A DNA stretch of 64,000 nt from Enterococcus asini ATCC 700915 (GCF_000407365.1 NZ_ASVU01000001.1:496001-560000); one strand, 5' to 3'. Shown: positions 51,204-60,602, counted from the stretch's first letter. Notes: a model not told the origin generated them from the letters alone. Numbers and translations are program-made.

Positions 51204-52715
51204 GTGTCATTAACCCTAGAAATGGTATACGACCTCTTAACAGAAGCCGGTCTTTTGAAAGAATTTATCACGCCCGCCGGTTGGCATATGGAGCGGGCTA
51301 AACTGCCTCAGCTGAGCTTTAGCAAATTGTCCTATGACTCCCGGCAGACCGATAGCGAGACACTCTTTTTCTGCAAAGGTTTGAACTTTAAGGAAGAGTA
51401 CTTGCAAGGGGCTCTAGCTCAAGGTTTGCAAGTCTACTTGGCGGATCAGCCTTACGAAACCGATGCTGCCTGTGCCTTGATTACCACGGACATTCGCAAA
51501 GCTATGGCTGTTATCAGCATGGCCTTTTACCGCTATCCTCAAGAAAAGCTAAAAATCGTGGCTTTCACCGGGACAAAGGGCAAGACTACCGCAGCTTACT
51601 TCACCCATGGCATCTTACAAGAAGCCACTGGGGGCAAGACTGCTCTTTTGTCCACCATGAATACCACTTTGGATGGCAAAAGCTTCTTCAAGTCCCACTT
51701 GACCACGCCGGAATCTTTAGATTTGTATCAAATGATGGCAGAAGCTGTGGCGAACGGCATGACCCATTTAGTCATGGAAGTCTCTTCCCAAGCGTATAAA
51801 ACACAGCGGGTCTACGGTTTACAATACGATGTGGGAATCTTTTTGAATATCTCGCCGGATCATATTAGCCCCATCGAGCATCCGACTTTTGACGATTACT
51901 TTTACTGCAAACGTCAGCTTTTGGCTCATTCAAAAGTGATGATTTTAGATGCAGATATGGACTACTTTGACTTGGTAGCAGAAACTTGCGAACGCCTAGG
52001 CACTCCGACTTACACATACGGACGCAATGCTGGAGACTACCGGGTGACTACCAATGCCAAAAATCAAAATGAATTTTATGTGGAAAACCGGGTCGATCCT
52101 TTGAAAATCACCGGGAACTACCGGATTAAATTAGCCGGGGACTTTAACCAAGACAATGCTACGGCGGCGATTATTGCCGCGGTTCTCTTAGGTGCCACTA
52201 CAGAAGATGCCTACCGGGCTTTAAGCGAAGTGCTAGTGCCTGGGCGCATGGTGCTCTTACAGACGCCCCTTGGCGCTACCGTGTATATCGACTACGCCCA
52301 CAACTACATTAGCTTGAAACTCTTATTGGAATTTGCCAAGAAGCAAAGCCAAGGTCGGGTATTAGTCGTCTTAGGCAGTCCGGGTAACAAAGCCCTTAGC
52401 CGACGCCAAGATTTCGGTCAAGTCCTCTCTGAACTAGCTGACATCGCCATTTTAACAGCAGATGATCCGGCCTTTGAAGATCCAAAAGACATTGCCGATG
52501 AAATCGCCGCAGCCATCACCAATCCAGAAGTGCTTTTGCATTTTGAAATGGACCGGCGCCAAGCCATCCGTCAAGCGCTGACCATGAGCCAACCAGACGA
52601 CGTGGTCATCATCGCCGGCAAAGGCCTCGACCCCCAACAAAAAGTCCAAGGCGTCGATGTCTTCTATGAAGGAGACTACACCATCGCCAAAGAATGGATT
52701 GACGAACAAAACTAA
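51204..52715 (+). CDS. murE: UDP-MurNAc-tripeptide synthetase (MurE)
   Basis: This 503-residue Mur ligase adds the third stem-peptide residue. The ATP loop GTKGKTT, central ESLDLYQM and the C-terminal domain are present. The specificity loop reads DDPAFEDP instead of DNPR, the mark of the meso-diaminopimelate enzyme, so the L-lysine type is expected. The start is GTG at 51204 after GAGGGA; no ATG fits. Divergent to the flippase, as in streptococci. A strong bidirectional terminator follows. Confidence 0.92.
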   Translation: MSLTLEMVYDLLTEAGLLKEFITPAGWHMERAKLPQLSFSKLSYDSRQTDSETLFFCKGLNFKEEYLQGALAQGLQVYLADQPYETDAACALITTDIRKAMAVISMAFYRYPQEKLKIVAFTGTKGKTTAAYFTHGILQEATGGKTALLSTMNTTLDGKSFFKSHLTTPESLDLYQMMAEAVANGMTHLVMEVSSQAYKTQRVYGLQYDVGIFLNISPDHISPIEHPTFDDYFYCKRQLLAHSKVMILDADMDYFDLVAETCERLGTPTYTYGRNAGDYRVTTNAKNQNEFYVENRVDPLKITGNYRIKLAGDFNQDNATAAIIAAVLLGATTEDAYRALSEVLVPGRMVLLQTPLGATVYIDYAHNYISLKLLLEFAKKQSQGRVLVVLGSPGNKALSRRQDFGQVLSELADIAILTADDPAFEDPKDIADEIAAAITNPEVLLHFEMDRRQAIRQALTMSQPDDVVIIAGKGLDPQQKVQGVDVFYEGDYTIAKEWIDEQN

Positions 52716-52727
52716 TTCAAAACAAAC

Positions 52728-52767
52728 AAATCCCCCTGCACTGGATTTTCAGTGCAGGGGGATTTTT
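52728..52767. terminator. Bidirectional terminator murE / leuS
   Basis: AAATCCCCCTGCACT (52728-52742) pairs perfectly with AGTGCAGGGGGATTT (52751-52765). Confidence 0.92.
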
Positions 52768-52778
52768 CTGATGAACGC

Positions 52779-55193
52779 TTAATTCGCCACGATGTTGACC
52801 AATTTTCCTGGTACAACGATGACTTTACGAATAGTCTTATCTGCCAAAAGGCCAGCGACTTGTTCGTGTCCTTTGGCTAGTTCTTCCATTTCTTCTTTGG
52901 TAGCGGCTGCGGCAACCATGACTTTGGCTTTAACCTTGCCGTTGACTTGGATGACGATTTCTACTTCGTCTTCCACTAGGGCAGATTCGTCAAAGACTGG
53001 CCATGGCACGTAGCTGATACCTCCTTCATTACCGAGGATCGACCACAGTTCTTCGGCAAAGTGTGGTGCAATTGGTGCCAAAAGTTGTACAAAGCCTTCC
53101 ACATAAAGATAAGGCAAAGCATCCACTTTGTAGGCTTCATTGATGAAGACCATCAATTGGCTAATCGCCGTATTGAAGTGTAGGTGTTCGTAGTCTTCCG
53201 TAACTTTTTTCACGGTTTGGTTGTAGACCTTCGTCAGTTTGCCGTCGTTAAAGTTGGTAATGCGATCCCGCATCTTGCCATCTTCGTCCACGATCAAACG
53301 CCAAATCCGATCCAAGAATTTCCGGCTACCTTCTAGACCATTTTCACTCCAAGCAATCGAAGCATCCAAAGGTCCCATGAACATTTCATACAAGCGTAGT
53401 GTATCCGCACCGTAGCGTTCCACCACGTCGTCAGGGTTGACTACATTGCCCCGAGATTTCGACATTTTTTCGTTGTTGCCCCCAAGGATCATCCCTTGGT
53501 TAAAGAGTTTTTGGAATGGTTCTTTCGTTGGTACTACCCCTAGATCGTAGAGGAATTTGTGCCAGAAGCGCGCGTACAACAAGTGCAGTACTGCGTGTTC
53601 TGCCCCACCAATGTAGATGTCTACCGGCAACCAGCGTTCCAGTTTTTCATAGTTGGCCAATTCCTTATTGTTATGAGGATCGATATAGCGCAAGAAATAC
53701 CAAGAACTCCCTGCCCATTGTGGCATGGTGTTGGTTTCACGGCGACCTTTTTTACCGGTGACCGGATCGACGACGTTCACCCAATCTTCAATATTAGCCA
53801 ATGGGGATTCCCCAGTGCCACTTGGTTTGATGTCTTTGGTAACTGGCAAGCGCAATGGTAGTTCTGCTTCCGGTACCGTAGTCGTAGTGCCGTCTTCCCA
53901 ATGAATGATCGGAATCGGTTCTCCCCAGTAACGTTGACGAGAGAAGAGCCAGTCCCGCAAACGGTAGCTGACTTCCTTCTTACCGACGCCTTTTTCTTCC
54001 AACCACGCGATGATTTTATCCATAGCGTCTTCTTTGTTCAAGCCATCCAAGAATTCGGAGTTCACGTGAGGGCCGTCTTCTGTGTAAGCTGCCACGGCCA
54101 CATCCCCGCCGTCTAGCACCGGAATGATTTCCAAATCAAACGTTTTGGCAAATTCGTAGTCCCGCTCGTCATGGGCCGGTACCGCCATAATCGCACCAGT
54201 ACCATAGCTAGCTAGTACATAGTCCGCAATCCAAATCGGAATTTCTTTGCCGTTTACTGGGTTAATGGCGTAAGCACCAGTGAAGACCCCAGTTTTTTCT
54301 TTGGCCAAGTCGGTGCGGTTCAATTCGGATTTTTTCGCCGCTTCTGCCACATATTCCGCTACCGCAGCTTCTTGTTCCGGTGTGGTGATCTTGTTTACCA
54401 AGTCCAATTCCGGTGCCAAGACCGCATAAGTTGCGCCAAACAAAGTATCTGGGCGCGTGGTAAAGACGGTGAAGCTTTCTTCGCTGTTGGCAACTTTAAA
54501 AGTCACATTAGCCCCTACCGAGCGGCCGATCCAGTTTCGTTGCATTTCCTTGATGCTATCAGGCCATTCTACCAAATCCAAGTCTTCCAACAAACGATCC
54601 GCATAGGCAGTGATTTTCAGCATCCATTGGCGCATAGGTTTGCGGATAACATCGTAGCCACCCCGTTCGCTTTTCCCGTCAATCACTTCTTCATTAGCGA
54701 TTACCGTGCCTAGTTCTGGCACCCAGTTAACTGCCACTTCTGCTTCATAGGCCAAGCCTTTTTCATACAATTTTGTGAAAATCCATTGGGTCCATTTGTA
54801 GTATTCAGGATCTGTGGTGTTGATTTCCCGGTTCCAGTCGTAACTAAAGCCCAAGGAATTGATTTGCCGTTTAAAAGTTTGGATATTTTTTTCGGTGAAT
54901 TCTGCTGGGTCATTTCCTGTATCCAAAGCGTATTGTTCCGCTGGCAAGCCAAAAGCATCCCACCCCATTGGATGCAAGACATTGTAGCCTTGAGCCCGTT
55001 TCATACGAGACAAGATATCCGTCGCAGTATAGCCCTCAGGATGGCCTACGTGTAGGCCTTGCCCAGATGGATAAGGGAACATATCCAAAGCATAGAATTT
55101 CGGTTTGTCTTGGTCTTCATGGGTCACGAAAGTATTGTTCGCCGCCCAGAATTTTTGCCATTTTTTCTCAATTTTTTTGTGATCATAATTCAC
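52779..55193 (-). CDS. leuS: Leucyl-tRNA synthetase
   Basis: This 804-residue class I synthetase has the HIGH-type motif in [16 protein letters not shown] and KMSKSRGN in the C-terminal half. The CP1 editing domain sits between ([15 protein letters not shown], with the conserved [12 protein letters not shown]). Length is normal for the bacterial form. The start is GTG at 55193 with GGAGG seven bases before. It is controlled by the upstream T-box. Confidence 0.96.
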   Translation of the reverse strand: MNYDHKKIEKKWQKFWAANNTFVTHEDQDKPKFYALDMFPYPSGQGLHVGHPEGYTATDILSRMKRAQGYNVLHPMGWDAFGLPAEQYALDTGNDPAEFTEKNIQTFKRQINSLGFSYDWNREINTTDPEYYKWTQWIFTKLYEKGLAYEAEVAVNWVPELGTVIANEEVIDGKSERGGYDVIRKPMRQWMLKITAYADRLLEDLDLVEWPDSIKEMQRNWIGRSVGANVTFKVANSEESFTVFTTRPDTLFGATYAVLAPELDLVNKITTPEQEAAVAEYVAEAAKKSELNRTDLAKEKTGVFTGAYAINPVNGKEIPIWIADYVLASYGTGAIMAVPAHDERDYEFAKTFDLEIIPVLDGGDVAVAAYTEDGPHVNSEFLDGLNKEDAMDKIIAWLEEKGVGKKEVSYRLRDWLFSRQRYWGEPIPIIHWEDGTTTTVPEAELPLRLPVTKDIKPSGTGESPLANIEDWVNVVDPVTGKKGRRETNTMPQWAGSSWYFLRYIDPHNNKELANYEKLERWLPVDIYIGGAEHAVLHLLYARFWHKFLYDLGVVPTKEPFQKLFNQGMILGGNNEKMSKSRGNVVNPDDVVERYGADTLRLYEMFMGPLDASIAWSENGLEGSRKFLDRIWRLIVDEDGKMRDRITNFNDGKLTKVYNQTVKKVTEDYEHLHFNTAISQLMVFINEAYKVDALPYLYVEGFVQLLAPIAPHFAEELWSILGNEGGISYVPWPVFDESALVEDEVEIVIQVNGKVKAKVMVAAAATKEEMEELAKGHEQVAGLLADKTIRKVIVVPGKLVNIVAN

Positions 55194-55233
55194 AGTACTT
55201 CCTCCTTTGATTGATTAACAGCTGGTGATGCAA

Positions 55234-55496
55234 TAAAAAAACGTCCTATGAAAGCAACTGCTCTCATAGGACGTGAATCTACGTGGTACCACCTATCTTT
55301 GTCGACAAAAAGTCAACCTCACACGAGATATCGGCCGTCACCGTATCTTGCTACTGACTAGAAAACTCTAGAAGTTCGCAAAAGATAGCACTTTAAGGCG
55401 AGTTCAAAAGGCTTCCTACGCATTTTCAGCAACCATGCGCTCTCTAAAAGGAGTCGGCTTTCTACTATTCCTTATCCAACGTGCAACTATCATTTG
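55234..55496 (-). ncRNA. T-box leader of leuS, specifier CUC (Leu)
   Basis: The minus-strand leader contains the T-box sequence AGGTGGTACCACG (plus 55282-55294). A terminator follows (ACGTCCTATGA, 55264-55274 side, pairing with TCATAGGACGT; stem 55241-55251 / 55264-55274, then seven T at 55234-55240). In the first stem, GAACTCGCC offers specifier CUC (plus 55400-55402), a leucine codon, which matches the gene downstream. Uncharged tRNA-Leu pairing with UGG of the T-box would favour the antiterminator. Confidence 0.92.
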
Positions 55497-55502
55497 ATTG
55501 CT

Positions 55503-55531
55503 AGTCTAACAGAAATGCTGTTAAGTTTCAA
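55503..55531 (-). promoter_or_regulatory. leuS promoter
   Basis: On the minus strand TTGAAA (plus 55526-55531), a 17-base spacer and TAGACT with TGN extension (55503-55508) precede the T-box. Confidence 0.7.
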
Positions 55532-55544
55532 ATGATACTTAACA
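55519..55544. promoter_or_regulatory. Inverted repeat over the leuS -35
   Basis: TGTTAAGT (55519-55526) and ACTTAACA (55537-55544) are a perfect eight-base inverted repeat with a ten-base centre. It covers the -35 element. Confidence 0.4.
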
Positions 55545-55571
55545 TCCCCGACAAAACAGACGCTATCTTAC

Positions 55572-55600
55572 TAAAAAAAGCCACCCTATTAAGGTGACTT
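55572..55600 (-). terminator. Terminator of the LysM glucosaminidase gene
   Basis: AGCCACC (55579-55585) pairs with GGTGACT (55593-55599) using one G-U pair, followed by seven T on the minus strand. Confidence 0.8.
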
Positions 55601-55606
55601 TTCAAC

Positions 55607-57226
55607 TTATTTCACTTTCAACGTTTGACCGATATAAATCATATCCGAAGTCAAATTGTTCAATTGTTTCAATTGATTCACGGACATATTGTACTTTTGA
55701 GCGATGCCCCATAAAGAGTCTCCACTGACCGCTTTATAAGTCTTAGTGCTACTAGAGTTGTTTGTATTGTTAGTTGCTCCATTCGACTGGTTAGTATTCG
55801 TCGTGTTCCCAGTTTTGCTAACCAAGAGTTTTTGGCCTGGGTAAATGAAGTTATTTTTGATATTGTTCCATTGAATCAATTGATTCATGGTGATGCCATT
55901 GTTATGGGCGACTAACCACACGGAATCACCGGATTTTACCGTGTAGTATTTGCTGGCAGTACCCGTGTTGTTATTCGTATTGGCGCTGGTGTTGTTGCTA
56001 GTACCGGCACTACTGCTTGAGCCGGTATTGCTGCTCGTATTGTTACTTGTGCTGCTAGAGCCGTTTTTACCTACGACTAGTTTTTGCCCTGGATGAATCA
56101 AGTTGTTCTTGATACCGTTCCATTGAATCAGCTGGTTCATGGAGATGCCATATTTATTGGCAATCAACCAGACGGAATCACCGGATTTCACCGTGTAATA
56201 AGAACTAGTAGTACTCGTGTTAGAACCGGTGTTGCTACTAGAGCTACTGCTAGAATTGTTGGCACTGCTAGACCCGGTGTTGTCGCTGTTCGTGTTATTC
56301 GAGCCCGCTGCCGCTTTCCCGACGATTAATTTTTGTCCCGGATAAATAAAATTATTTTTGATATTATTCCATTGGATCAATTGGTTCATGGAGATGCCGT
56401 ATTTATTGGCAATCAACCAAACGGAATCACCGGATTTCACCGTGTAAGTCTGACTAGTCGTTCCGGTAGCACTGCTGCTCCCAGTGTTACTGCTATTGGA
56501 ATTGGAATTGGAATTGGAACTTGAATTAGAACCGCCTGCTGTGGCGCCCCCACCGGCACTGCCGCTAGCTGGCGTATCATAGCGAGTCAAATTATACGTG
56601 GCAATCACATTGTTCAATGCCGCCGCATAGTGCGGCGCTGTGGCGTAACGTCCGGTCAACCAAGCCGTAGCGTCCCGATAAGAAGAACAATTGCTCTTCC
56701 ACGCTCCCCGATAGTAGTATTGCCCACCCATGTAGACATTGCGCAAGACATAGGCATTGTCTTCAAATGACTGCTGATAAGACGGGTAATCCCGGAATGG
56801 TTCATTCATTGTGACCCATTTTCCGTTTAAGTATTCTTGGGTATTCATGGAAACAGAGTTCCCTTGATAGCTCCCTTTAATCCCAAATAAATTATAATAA
56901 GGCGCTTTCGATAACGAACTCGTGCCCCACGCACTTTCCACCACCGCTTGGGCGATCATTACCGAAGCATATAAGTCATTGGCCGCCGCTACTGGTTGGG
57001 CATGACTTGCAATTTCTGCAATAAAGGCACTGGTATTCGTTGCTGCTCTGGTTTCCGTAGCCGCTTCAGCCTGAATCGTCGCTGGTGCCATAGGGGTAAC
57101 CAAGGAGCAAGCAGTCAATGTCGTGCTGAGGAGGGCTGCTCCCCTTCTCACCTGCACTTTGCGTCGCTGTTGTTCTGCCAGTCGCCGGCGTTCTTTTCGT
57201 GATACCAACCGCATTTCATTCTCCAT
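55607..57226 (-). CDS. Secreted N-acetylglucosaminidase (GH73) with four LysM domains
   Basis: This 539-residue autolysin is like E. hirae muramidase-2 and enterococcal AtlA relatives. A basic N-terminus ([13 protein letters not shown]) and hydrophobic signal ([13 protein letters not shown]) lead to a GH73 domain (~residues 67-215). It has the catalytic Glu in [15 protein letters not shown] and YNLFGIKG. Ser/Asn/Gly/Thr-rich linkers then separate four LysM repeats that bind peptidoglycan. AGGAGG before ATG 57226 is preferred over the ATG that overlaps it at 57241. It should act in cell separation. A WalR-type box lies upstream. Confidence 0.9.
   Translation of the reverse strand: MENEMRLVSRKERRRLAEQQRRKVQVRRGAALLSTTLTACSLVTPMAPATIQAEAATETRAATNTSAFIAEIASHAQPVAAANDLYASVMIAQAVVESAWGTSSLSKAPYYNLFGIKGSYQGNSVSMNTQEYLNGKWVTMNEPFRDYPSYQQSFEDNAYVLRNVYMGGQYYYRGAWKSNCSSYRDATAWLTGRYATAPHYAAALNNVIATYNLTRYDTPASGSAGGGATAGGSNSSSNSNSNSNSSNTGSSSATGTTSQTYTVKSGDSVWLIANKYGISMNQLIQWNNIKNNFIYPGQKLIVGKAAAGSNNTNSDNTGSSSANNSSSSSSSNTGSNTSTTSSYYTVKSGDSVWLIANKYGISMNQLIQWNGIKNNLIHPGQKLVVGKNGSSSTSNNTSSNTGSSSSAGTSNNTSANTNNNTGTASKYYTVKSGDSVWLVAHNNGITMNQLIQWNNIKNNFIYPGQKLLVSKTGNTTNTNQSNGATNNTNNSSSTKTYKAVSGDSLWGIAQKYNMSVNQLKQLNNLTSDMIYIGQTLKVK
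55610..55741 (-). repeat. LysM repeat 4 (C-terminal, most diverged)
   Basis: This 132-base coding repeat gives 44 residues ([17 protein letters not shown]...). It is clearly more diverged than the other three. Confidence 0.85.
55817..55948 (-). repeat. LysM repeat 3
   Basis: This 132-base coding repeat gives [19 protein letters not shown]... It has the core [11 protein letters not shown] and [20 protein letters not shown]. Confidence 0.85.
56069..56200 (-). repeat. LysM repeat 2
   Basis: This 132-base coding repeat is nearly identical in protein to repeat 1 ([19 protein letters not shown]) and very similar in DNA. Confidence 0.85.
56318..56449 (-). repeat. LysM repeat 1
   Basis: This is the 132-base coding repeat nearest the GH73 domain ([19 protein letters not shown]...). 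Confidence 0.85.
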
Positions 57227-57318
57227 TTCCATCCTCCTCATTAAAAAAACGATAACCTAGAATAATTATACCTTGAAAGGTGAATTATGAGAAATAATAT
57301 TTGGATTTACCATAAATT

Positions 57319-57335
57319 TGTTAATCTATTGTAAT
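57319..57335 (+). promoter_or_regulatory. WalR/VicR (YycF) box candidate
   Basis: TGTTAA-TCTAT-TGTAAT fits the WalR consensus TGTWAH-N5-TGTWAH at every position. It lies about 50-65 bases upstream of the TATAAT of the glucosaminidase gene, where WalR could activate. Orientation relative to that gene is reversed. Confidence 0.55.
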
Positions 57336-57526
57336 TTATGTCCCCTTGCGTTTAAAAACAACACCTGATTCTATTTTCATTTAAGTAAAACGTTGAATTA
57401 ACAACCTTTTGTTATGTTTAAAATAATATTTTATTTTTTACAAGACTGTTACAGAACAGCTATGGATAACACAACCTTGTGATTTTATTATTATATTTCC
57501 GAAAAGTGTCCTCCCCTAAAGGAAAA

Positions 57527-57535
57527 TGTTATAAT
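57527..57535 (+). promoter_or_regulatory. PAP2 gene extended -10
   Basis: TGT-TATAAT is a consensus extended -10, 48 bases ahead of the ATG. Confidence 0.65.
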
Positions 57536-57582
57536 GACAACTGGTTTAAAATGATCGCAAAAGACCTTGAGGAAAGGATATT

Positions 57583-58233
57583 ATGAAAAATAAACTCTAC
57601 TACCAATTCGCCGGCAGTTGCTTCTTGCTGGTCTTCGTTTTTCTCACTTATGTGGTGAAATTTTACCCCCAATGGCTGCAAGGTTTCGACACCCAGCTGA
57701 CCAATCTAGTTCGGGGGCCTTATCCTGATTGGCACCCGTTTTATCTCACGGTGACCAAGCTAGGAAATCCTTCCATGATTATCGCTTTGACGATTTTTCT
57801 AGTGGCGCTTTTATTGTTAACGAAGCGCTATTTGGAAGGCATCTGGCTTTCGGCAGGCTTTGTCATCGTCGCCGGGATTGTGAATCCTTTGATTAAACAC
57901 GCGATTTACCGTCAACGTCCGACTTTGGAACACTTGGTCACCGAGACTAGTTACAGCTTTCCCAGTGGTCATTCCGCTACGAGTATGGTGGTCTTCGGCA
58001 CATTGATCTTTATCTTACCAGGCATCGTAAAATCCAAGTATTGGCGCCTGGCGCTACAAATTCTTTTGGGCCTCTTAATTTTACTAATCGGTTGCAGCCG
58101 GATTTACTTAGGGGTGCATTTTCCCAGTGATATTCTAGCAGGATTTTTATTGAGTCTCAGCTGGCTGTGCTTTACTTATCCTTACTACGACGAACGGCGC
58201 TTCATCTGGCGCTTCCAAGGAAAACAACGCTAA
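57583..58233 (+). CDS. PAP2-family membrane phosphatase
   Basis: This 216-residue, six-helix protein has the three phosphatase motifs: KHAIYRQRP (KX6RP), PSGHS, and SRIYLGVHFPSDI (SRX5HX3D). The active site should face outward. Bacterial relatives dephosphorylate undecaprenyl pyrophosphate (PgpB/BcrC type) or phosphatidylglycerophosphate. The undecaprenyl role is favoured in general but not shown here. GAGGAAAGG precedes the ATG. It is followed at 27 bases by ytqA and may be cotranscribed with it. Confidence 0.9.
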   Translation: MKNKLYYQFAGSCFLLVFVFLTYVVKFYPQWLQGFDTQLTNLVRGPYPDWHPFYLTVTKLGNPSMIIALTIFLVALLLLTKRYLEGIWLSAGFVIVAGIVNPLIKHAIYRQRPTLEHLVTETSYSFPSGHSATSMVVFGTLIFILPGIVKSKYWRLALQILLGLLILLIGCSRIYLGVHFPSDILAGFLLSLSWLCFTYPYYDERRFIWRFQGKQR

Positions 58234-58259
58234 TGGCAACAGGAGAAAGAAGGAACACC

Positions 58260-59231
58260 ATGACTGTTTTTGCAGAAAATAAACGCTATTACTCATTGAA
58301 TCAAGCCTACCGGGAAACCTTTGGAGGTAAAATTTTCAAGGTCCCCGTGGATGCCGGCTTCGACTGTCCCAATCGTGACGGCACGGTGGCAAAAGGCGGC
58401 TGCACCTTTTGTAGCGTCTCTGGTTCCGGGGACATGATTGTTGCCCCTAGTGAACCTTTGCCCGTGCAATTCCAAAAAGAAATCCACATGATGCACCAAA
58501 AATGGCCGGGAGTGGAACAATACATCGTCTACTTCCAAAACTTTACCAATACTCACGCCCCGGTGGAAGTCATCAAGGAACGCTTTGAGCAAGTGGTCAA
58601 CCTTCCGGGCGTCGTAGGACTTTCCGTAGGCACGCGCCCTGACTGCCTGCCTCCTGAAGTGGTGGACTATTTAGCCCAGTTAAACGAGCGCCTGTATCTC
58701 TGGGTGGAATTAGGTTTACAGTCCACCTTTGAAGCTACCGGGGAATTGATCAACCGGGCTCATGATTACCAGACCTATCTGGATGCGGTGGCCAATTTGC
58801 GTAAACACAAGATTCAAGTCTGCACCCATTTGATCAATGGCCTACCAGGGGAAAGCTTGGAAATGATGCGGGAAAATGTTCGCCGGGTCATTTTAGACTC
58901 GGACATTCAAGGAATCAAACTACACCTTTTGCACCTCATGCGCAATACGAAGATGCTGCGGGATTATCACGAAGGTCGCTTGCAGCTCATGAGCCGCAAA
59001 GACTATGTGGACGTGATCTGTGATCAATTGGAAATGATTCCCCAAGAAATCATCATCCATCGCCTGACAGGAGATGCCCCTTGGGATTCTTTAGTCGGAC
59101 CCAAATGGAGCTTGAAAAAATGGGAAGTCCTAAACGCCATTGATGAAGAGCTCTTGCGTCGGGATTCCTACCAAGGAAAATTCGACTTACGCAAAGGAGG
59201 CGTAGGCCATGCAAAATGCGCTAGCCTTTAG
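58260..59231 (+). CDS. ytqA: Radical SAM protein YtqA (TIGR01212 family)
   Basis: This 323-residue radical SAM enzyme has the cluster motif CPNRDGTVAKGGCTFC (spacing larger than CX3CX2C, typical of this family) near residue 40. Later family motifs are VGTRPDCLP, ELGLQS and LINGLPGES. In Bacillus YtqA works with YtqB on wobble uridine side chains (reported, as I recall, in mnm5U synthesis as MnmL). GAAGGA before ATG 58260 fixes the start; an upstream ATG at 58167 lies within the PAP2 gene. It overlaps ytqB by 23 bases. Confidence 0.88.
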   Translation: MTVFAENKRYYSLNQAYRETFGGKIFKVPVDAGFDCPNRDGTVAKGGCTFCSVSGSGDMIVAPSEPLPVQFQKEIHMMHQKWPGVEQYIVYFQNFTNTHAPVEVIKERFEQVVNLPGVVGLSVGTRPDCLPPEVVDYLAQLNERLYLWVELGLQSTFEATGELINRAHDYQTYLDAVANLRKHKIQVCTHLINGLPGESLEMMRENVRRVILDSDIQGIKLHLLHLMRNTKMLRDYHEGRLQLMSRKDYVDVICDQLEMIPQEIIIHRLTGDAPWDSLVGPKWSLKKWEVLNAIDEELLRRDSYQGKFDLRKGGVGHAKCASL

Positions 59232-59781
59232 TCACCAACTATTGAAAGAAGTCATCCAACCGGGAGAAATCGCGGTGGACGCCACCATGGGGAACGGCCA
59301 CGATACCTTGTTCTTGGCCCAATTAGTCGGAAGAAGCGGTCAGGTTTACGCCTGTGACTTGCAAGAACAAGCCCTAGCTAACACCCGCCAGCGCCTAACA
59401 GAGGCCAATCTGCTCCCCCGGGTGACCCTCTTACACTGTGGCCATGAAGAATTGGATCGCCACTTACCGGAGCAAAAAATCAAAGGTGCAATTTTCAACC
59501 TAGGGTATCTCCCTCAAAGTGACAAGGCCATGATTACACTGCCGGAGACGACGATTGCCGCCTTAGAAATTTTATTGGACCGCTTGGCTTATCGCGGGCG
59601 GATCGTGATCGTCTGCTATTACGGCCATCCCGGGGGCCAATCCGAATTAGACGAAGTTCGCGCCTTTTGCCAAGCCTTACCCCAAAAAGAATACAGCGTA
59701 CTGAACTACCAATTCGTCAATCAACAAAATCAGCCACCATTGTTGTTTTGTATCGAAAAAATCGCCAAGAGCAAGTTTTAA
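59209..59781 (+). CDS. mnmM: tRNA 5-aminomethyl-uridine methyltransferase (YtqB/MnmM)
   Basis: This 190-residue class I SAM methyltransferase has motif I AVDATMGNGHDTLFLAQLVG, NLGYLPQSDK as the catalytic segment, and VCYYGHPGG. Bacillus YtqB has been renamed MnmM, which methylates nm5U34 to mnm5U34. Here it overlaps ytqA by 23 bases and the two are thus coupled. The last eight codons form the left arm of the transcription terminator. Confidence 0.88.
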   Translation: MQNALAFSHQLLKEVIQPGEIAVDATMGNGHDTLFLAQLVGRSGQVYACDLQEQALANTRQRLTEANLLPRVTLLHCGHEELDRHLPEQKIKGAIFNLGYLPQSDKAMITLPETTIAALEILLDRLAYRGRIVIVCYYGHPGGQSELDEVRAFCQALPQKEYSVLNYQFVNQQNQPPLLFCIEKIAKSKF

Positions 59782-59803
59782 TCCTTGCTCTTGGCGATTT
59801 TTT
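59756..59803. terminator. Terminator overlapping the end of mnmM
   Basis: A perfect 20-pair stem joins 59756-59775 to 59784-59803 (core ATCGCCAAGAGCAAG/CTTGCTCTTGGCGAT) and has T-runs. Its left arm encodes EKIAKSK of MnmM. It also faces the esterase on the minus strand. Confidence 0.92.
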
Positions 59804-59819
59804 CTATTTGCTTTCAAAT

Positions 59820-60602
59820 TTATTTGTCCAAAGGGAGCCATTCCAAAACTCGTGGCAACCAAGCGTCCCAAAAGTCCCAATTGTGAATGCCCGGGCCTTC
59901 TTCATAAGTCACAGCAAAGCCTTTTTCTTGGGCTTTATGCACGAAGTAGTGATTCACCGGCAACAAGTCATCTTCCGTGCCACAGCAAATGAAAAATTCC
60001 GGTGCGCTTTTTGGATCCACTTGGCTCAATAGATGCAAGGGGTTTTCCATGGAAGTCCCTAATTTTTCCAAGGGCCCGAAGATTCCTTCCCAATACGCGC
60101 GACTGCGAATTGCTAATAAAGGCGCCGGATCCTCAGTAAAGCACAATGCCCCCGACAGACTCGCTACCCGGGAGAAGTTTTCCGGCTTCCGCAAGCCCAA
60201 CTTCACCGCGCCATAGCCTCCCATGGACAAGCCGGCTACAAAAGTCCGTTCGCGCTTTTTCGTCAATTGGGGGAAGAGTTCCCGACACAATTCGGGTAAT
60301 TCCTCGGCAATGTAAGTCCAGTAGTTCATGTCATAGGTAGTGTCCGTGTACCAGCCGTGATCCGTGGCAGGCATGATTACCGCCAAGCCGTAGTCGTCCA
60401 CATAGCGCTCGATGGACGTCCGACGCTCCCACACGCTGTGATTGCCCCCCATGCCGTGGAGCAAGTACAAGACCGGCACATCACTTGTCTGACCTACCGA
60501 GTCCGTCCCTACCTTTTTATGGGTTTGTTGGGGCAAGATGACATTGAGCATCACCTGCATATCTAAAGTATTGGAAAAACAGTTCACTTGCAAAAAAGCC
60601 AC
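59820..60602 (-). CDS. Alpha/beta-hydrolase esterase (EstA/tributyrin esterase family)
   Basis: This 260-residue esterase-D/putative-esterase-family protein has the nucleophile elbow GLSMGGYGAVK, oxyanion region LLHGMGGNHSVW and the late His in GPGIHNWDFWD. It resembles lactococcal/pneumococcal EstA. No signal peptide. The start is GTG at 60602, about ten bases after GGGAG. Acyl or sugar-ester substrates are possible. It lies 25 bases after the DHA2 transporter gene on the same strand and is probably cotranscribed with it. Confidence 0.87.
   Translation of the reverse strand: MAFLQVNCFSNTLDMQVMLNVILPQQTHKKVGTDSVGQTSDVPVLYLLHGMGGNHSVWERRTSIERYVDDYGLAVIMPATDHGWYTDTTYDMNYWTYIAEELPELCRELFPQLTKKRERTFVAGLSMGGYGAVKLGLRKPENFSRVASLSGALCFTEDPAPLLAIRSRAYWEGIFGPLEKLGTSMENPLHLLSQVDPKSAPEFFICCGTEDDLLPVNHYFVHKAQEKGFAVTYEEGPGIHNWDFWDAWLPRVLEWLPLDK

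Larger units (their letters stand above)
57227..57582. other. Divergent intergenic region, glucosaminidase / PAP2
   Basis: This 356-base very AT-rich stretch holds a minus-strand TATAAT (plus 57265-57270) for the autolysin, a WalR-type box, and an extended -10 for the PAP2 gene. No gene is seen. Confidence 0.6.

Noticed and set aside
55610-56449. Regularly spaced near-identical repeats resembling an array
   Set aside because: They are in-frame LysM coding repeats of 132 bases, not CRISPR units; there are no short unique spacers.
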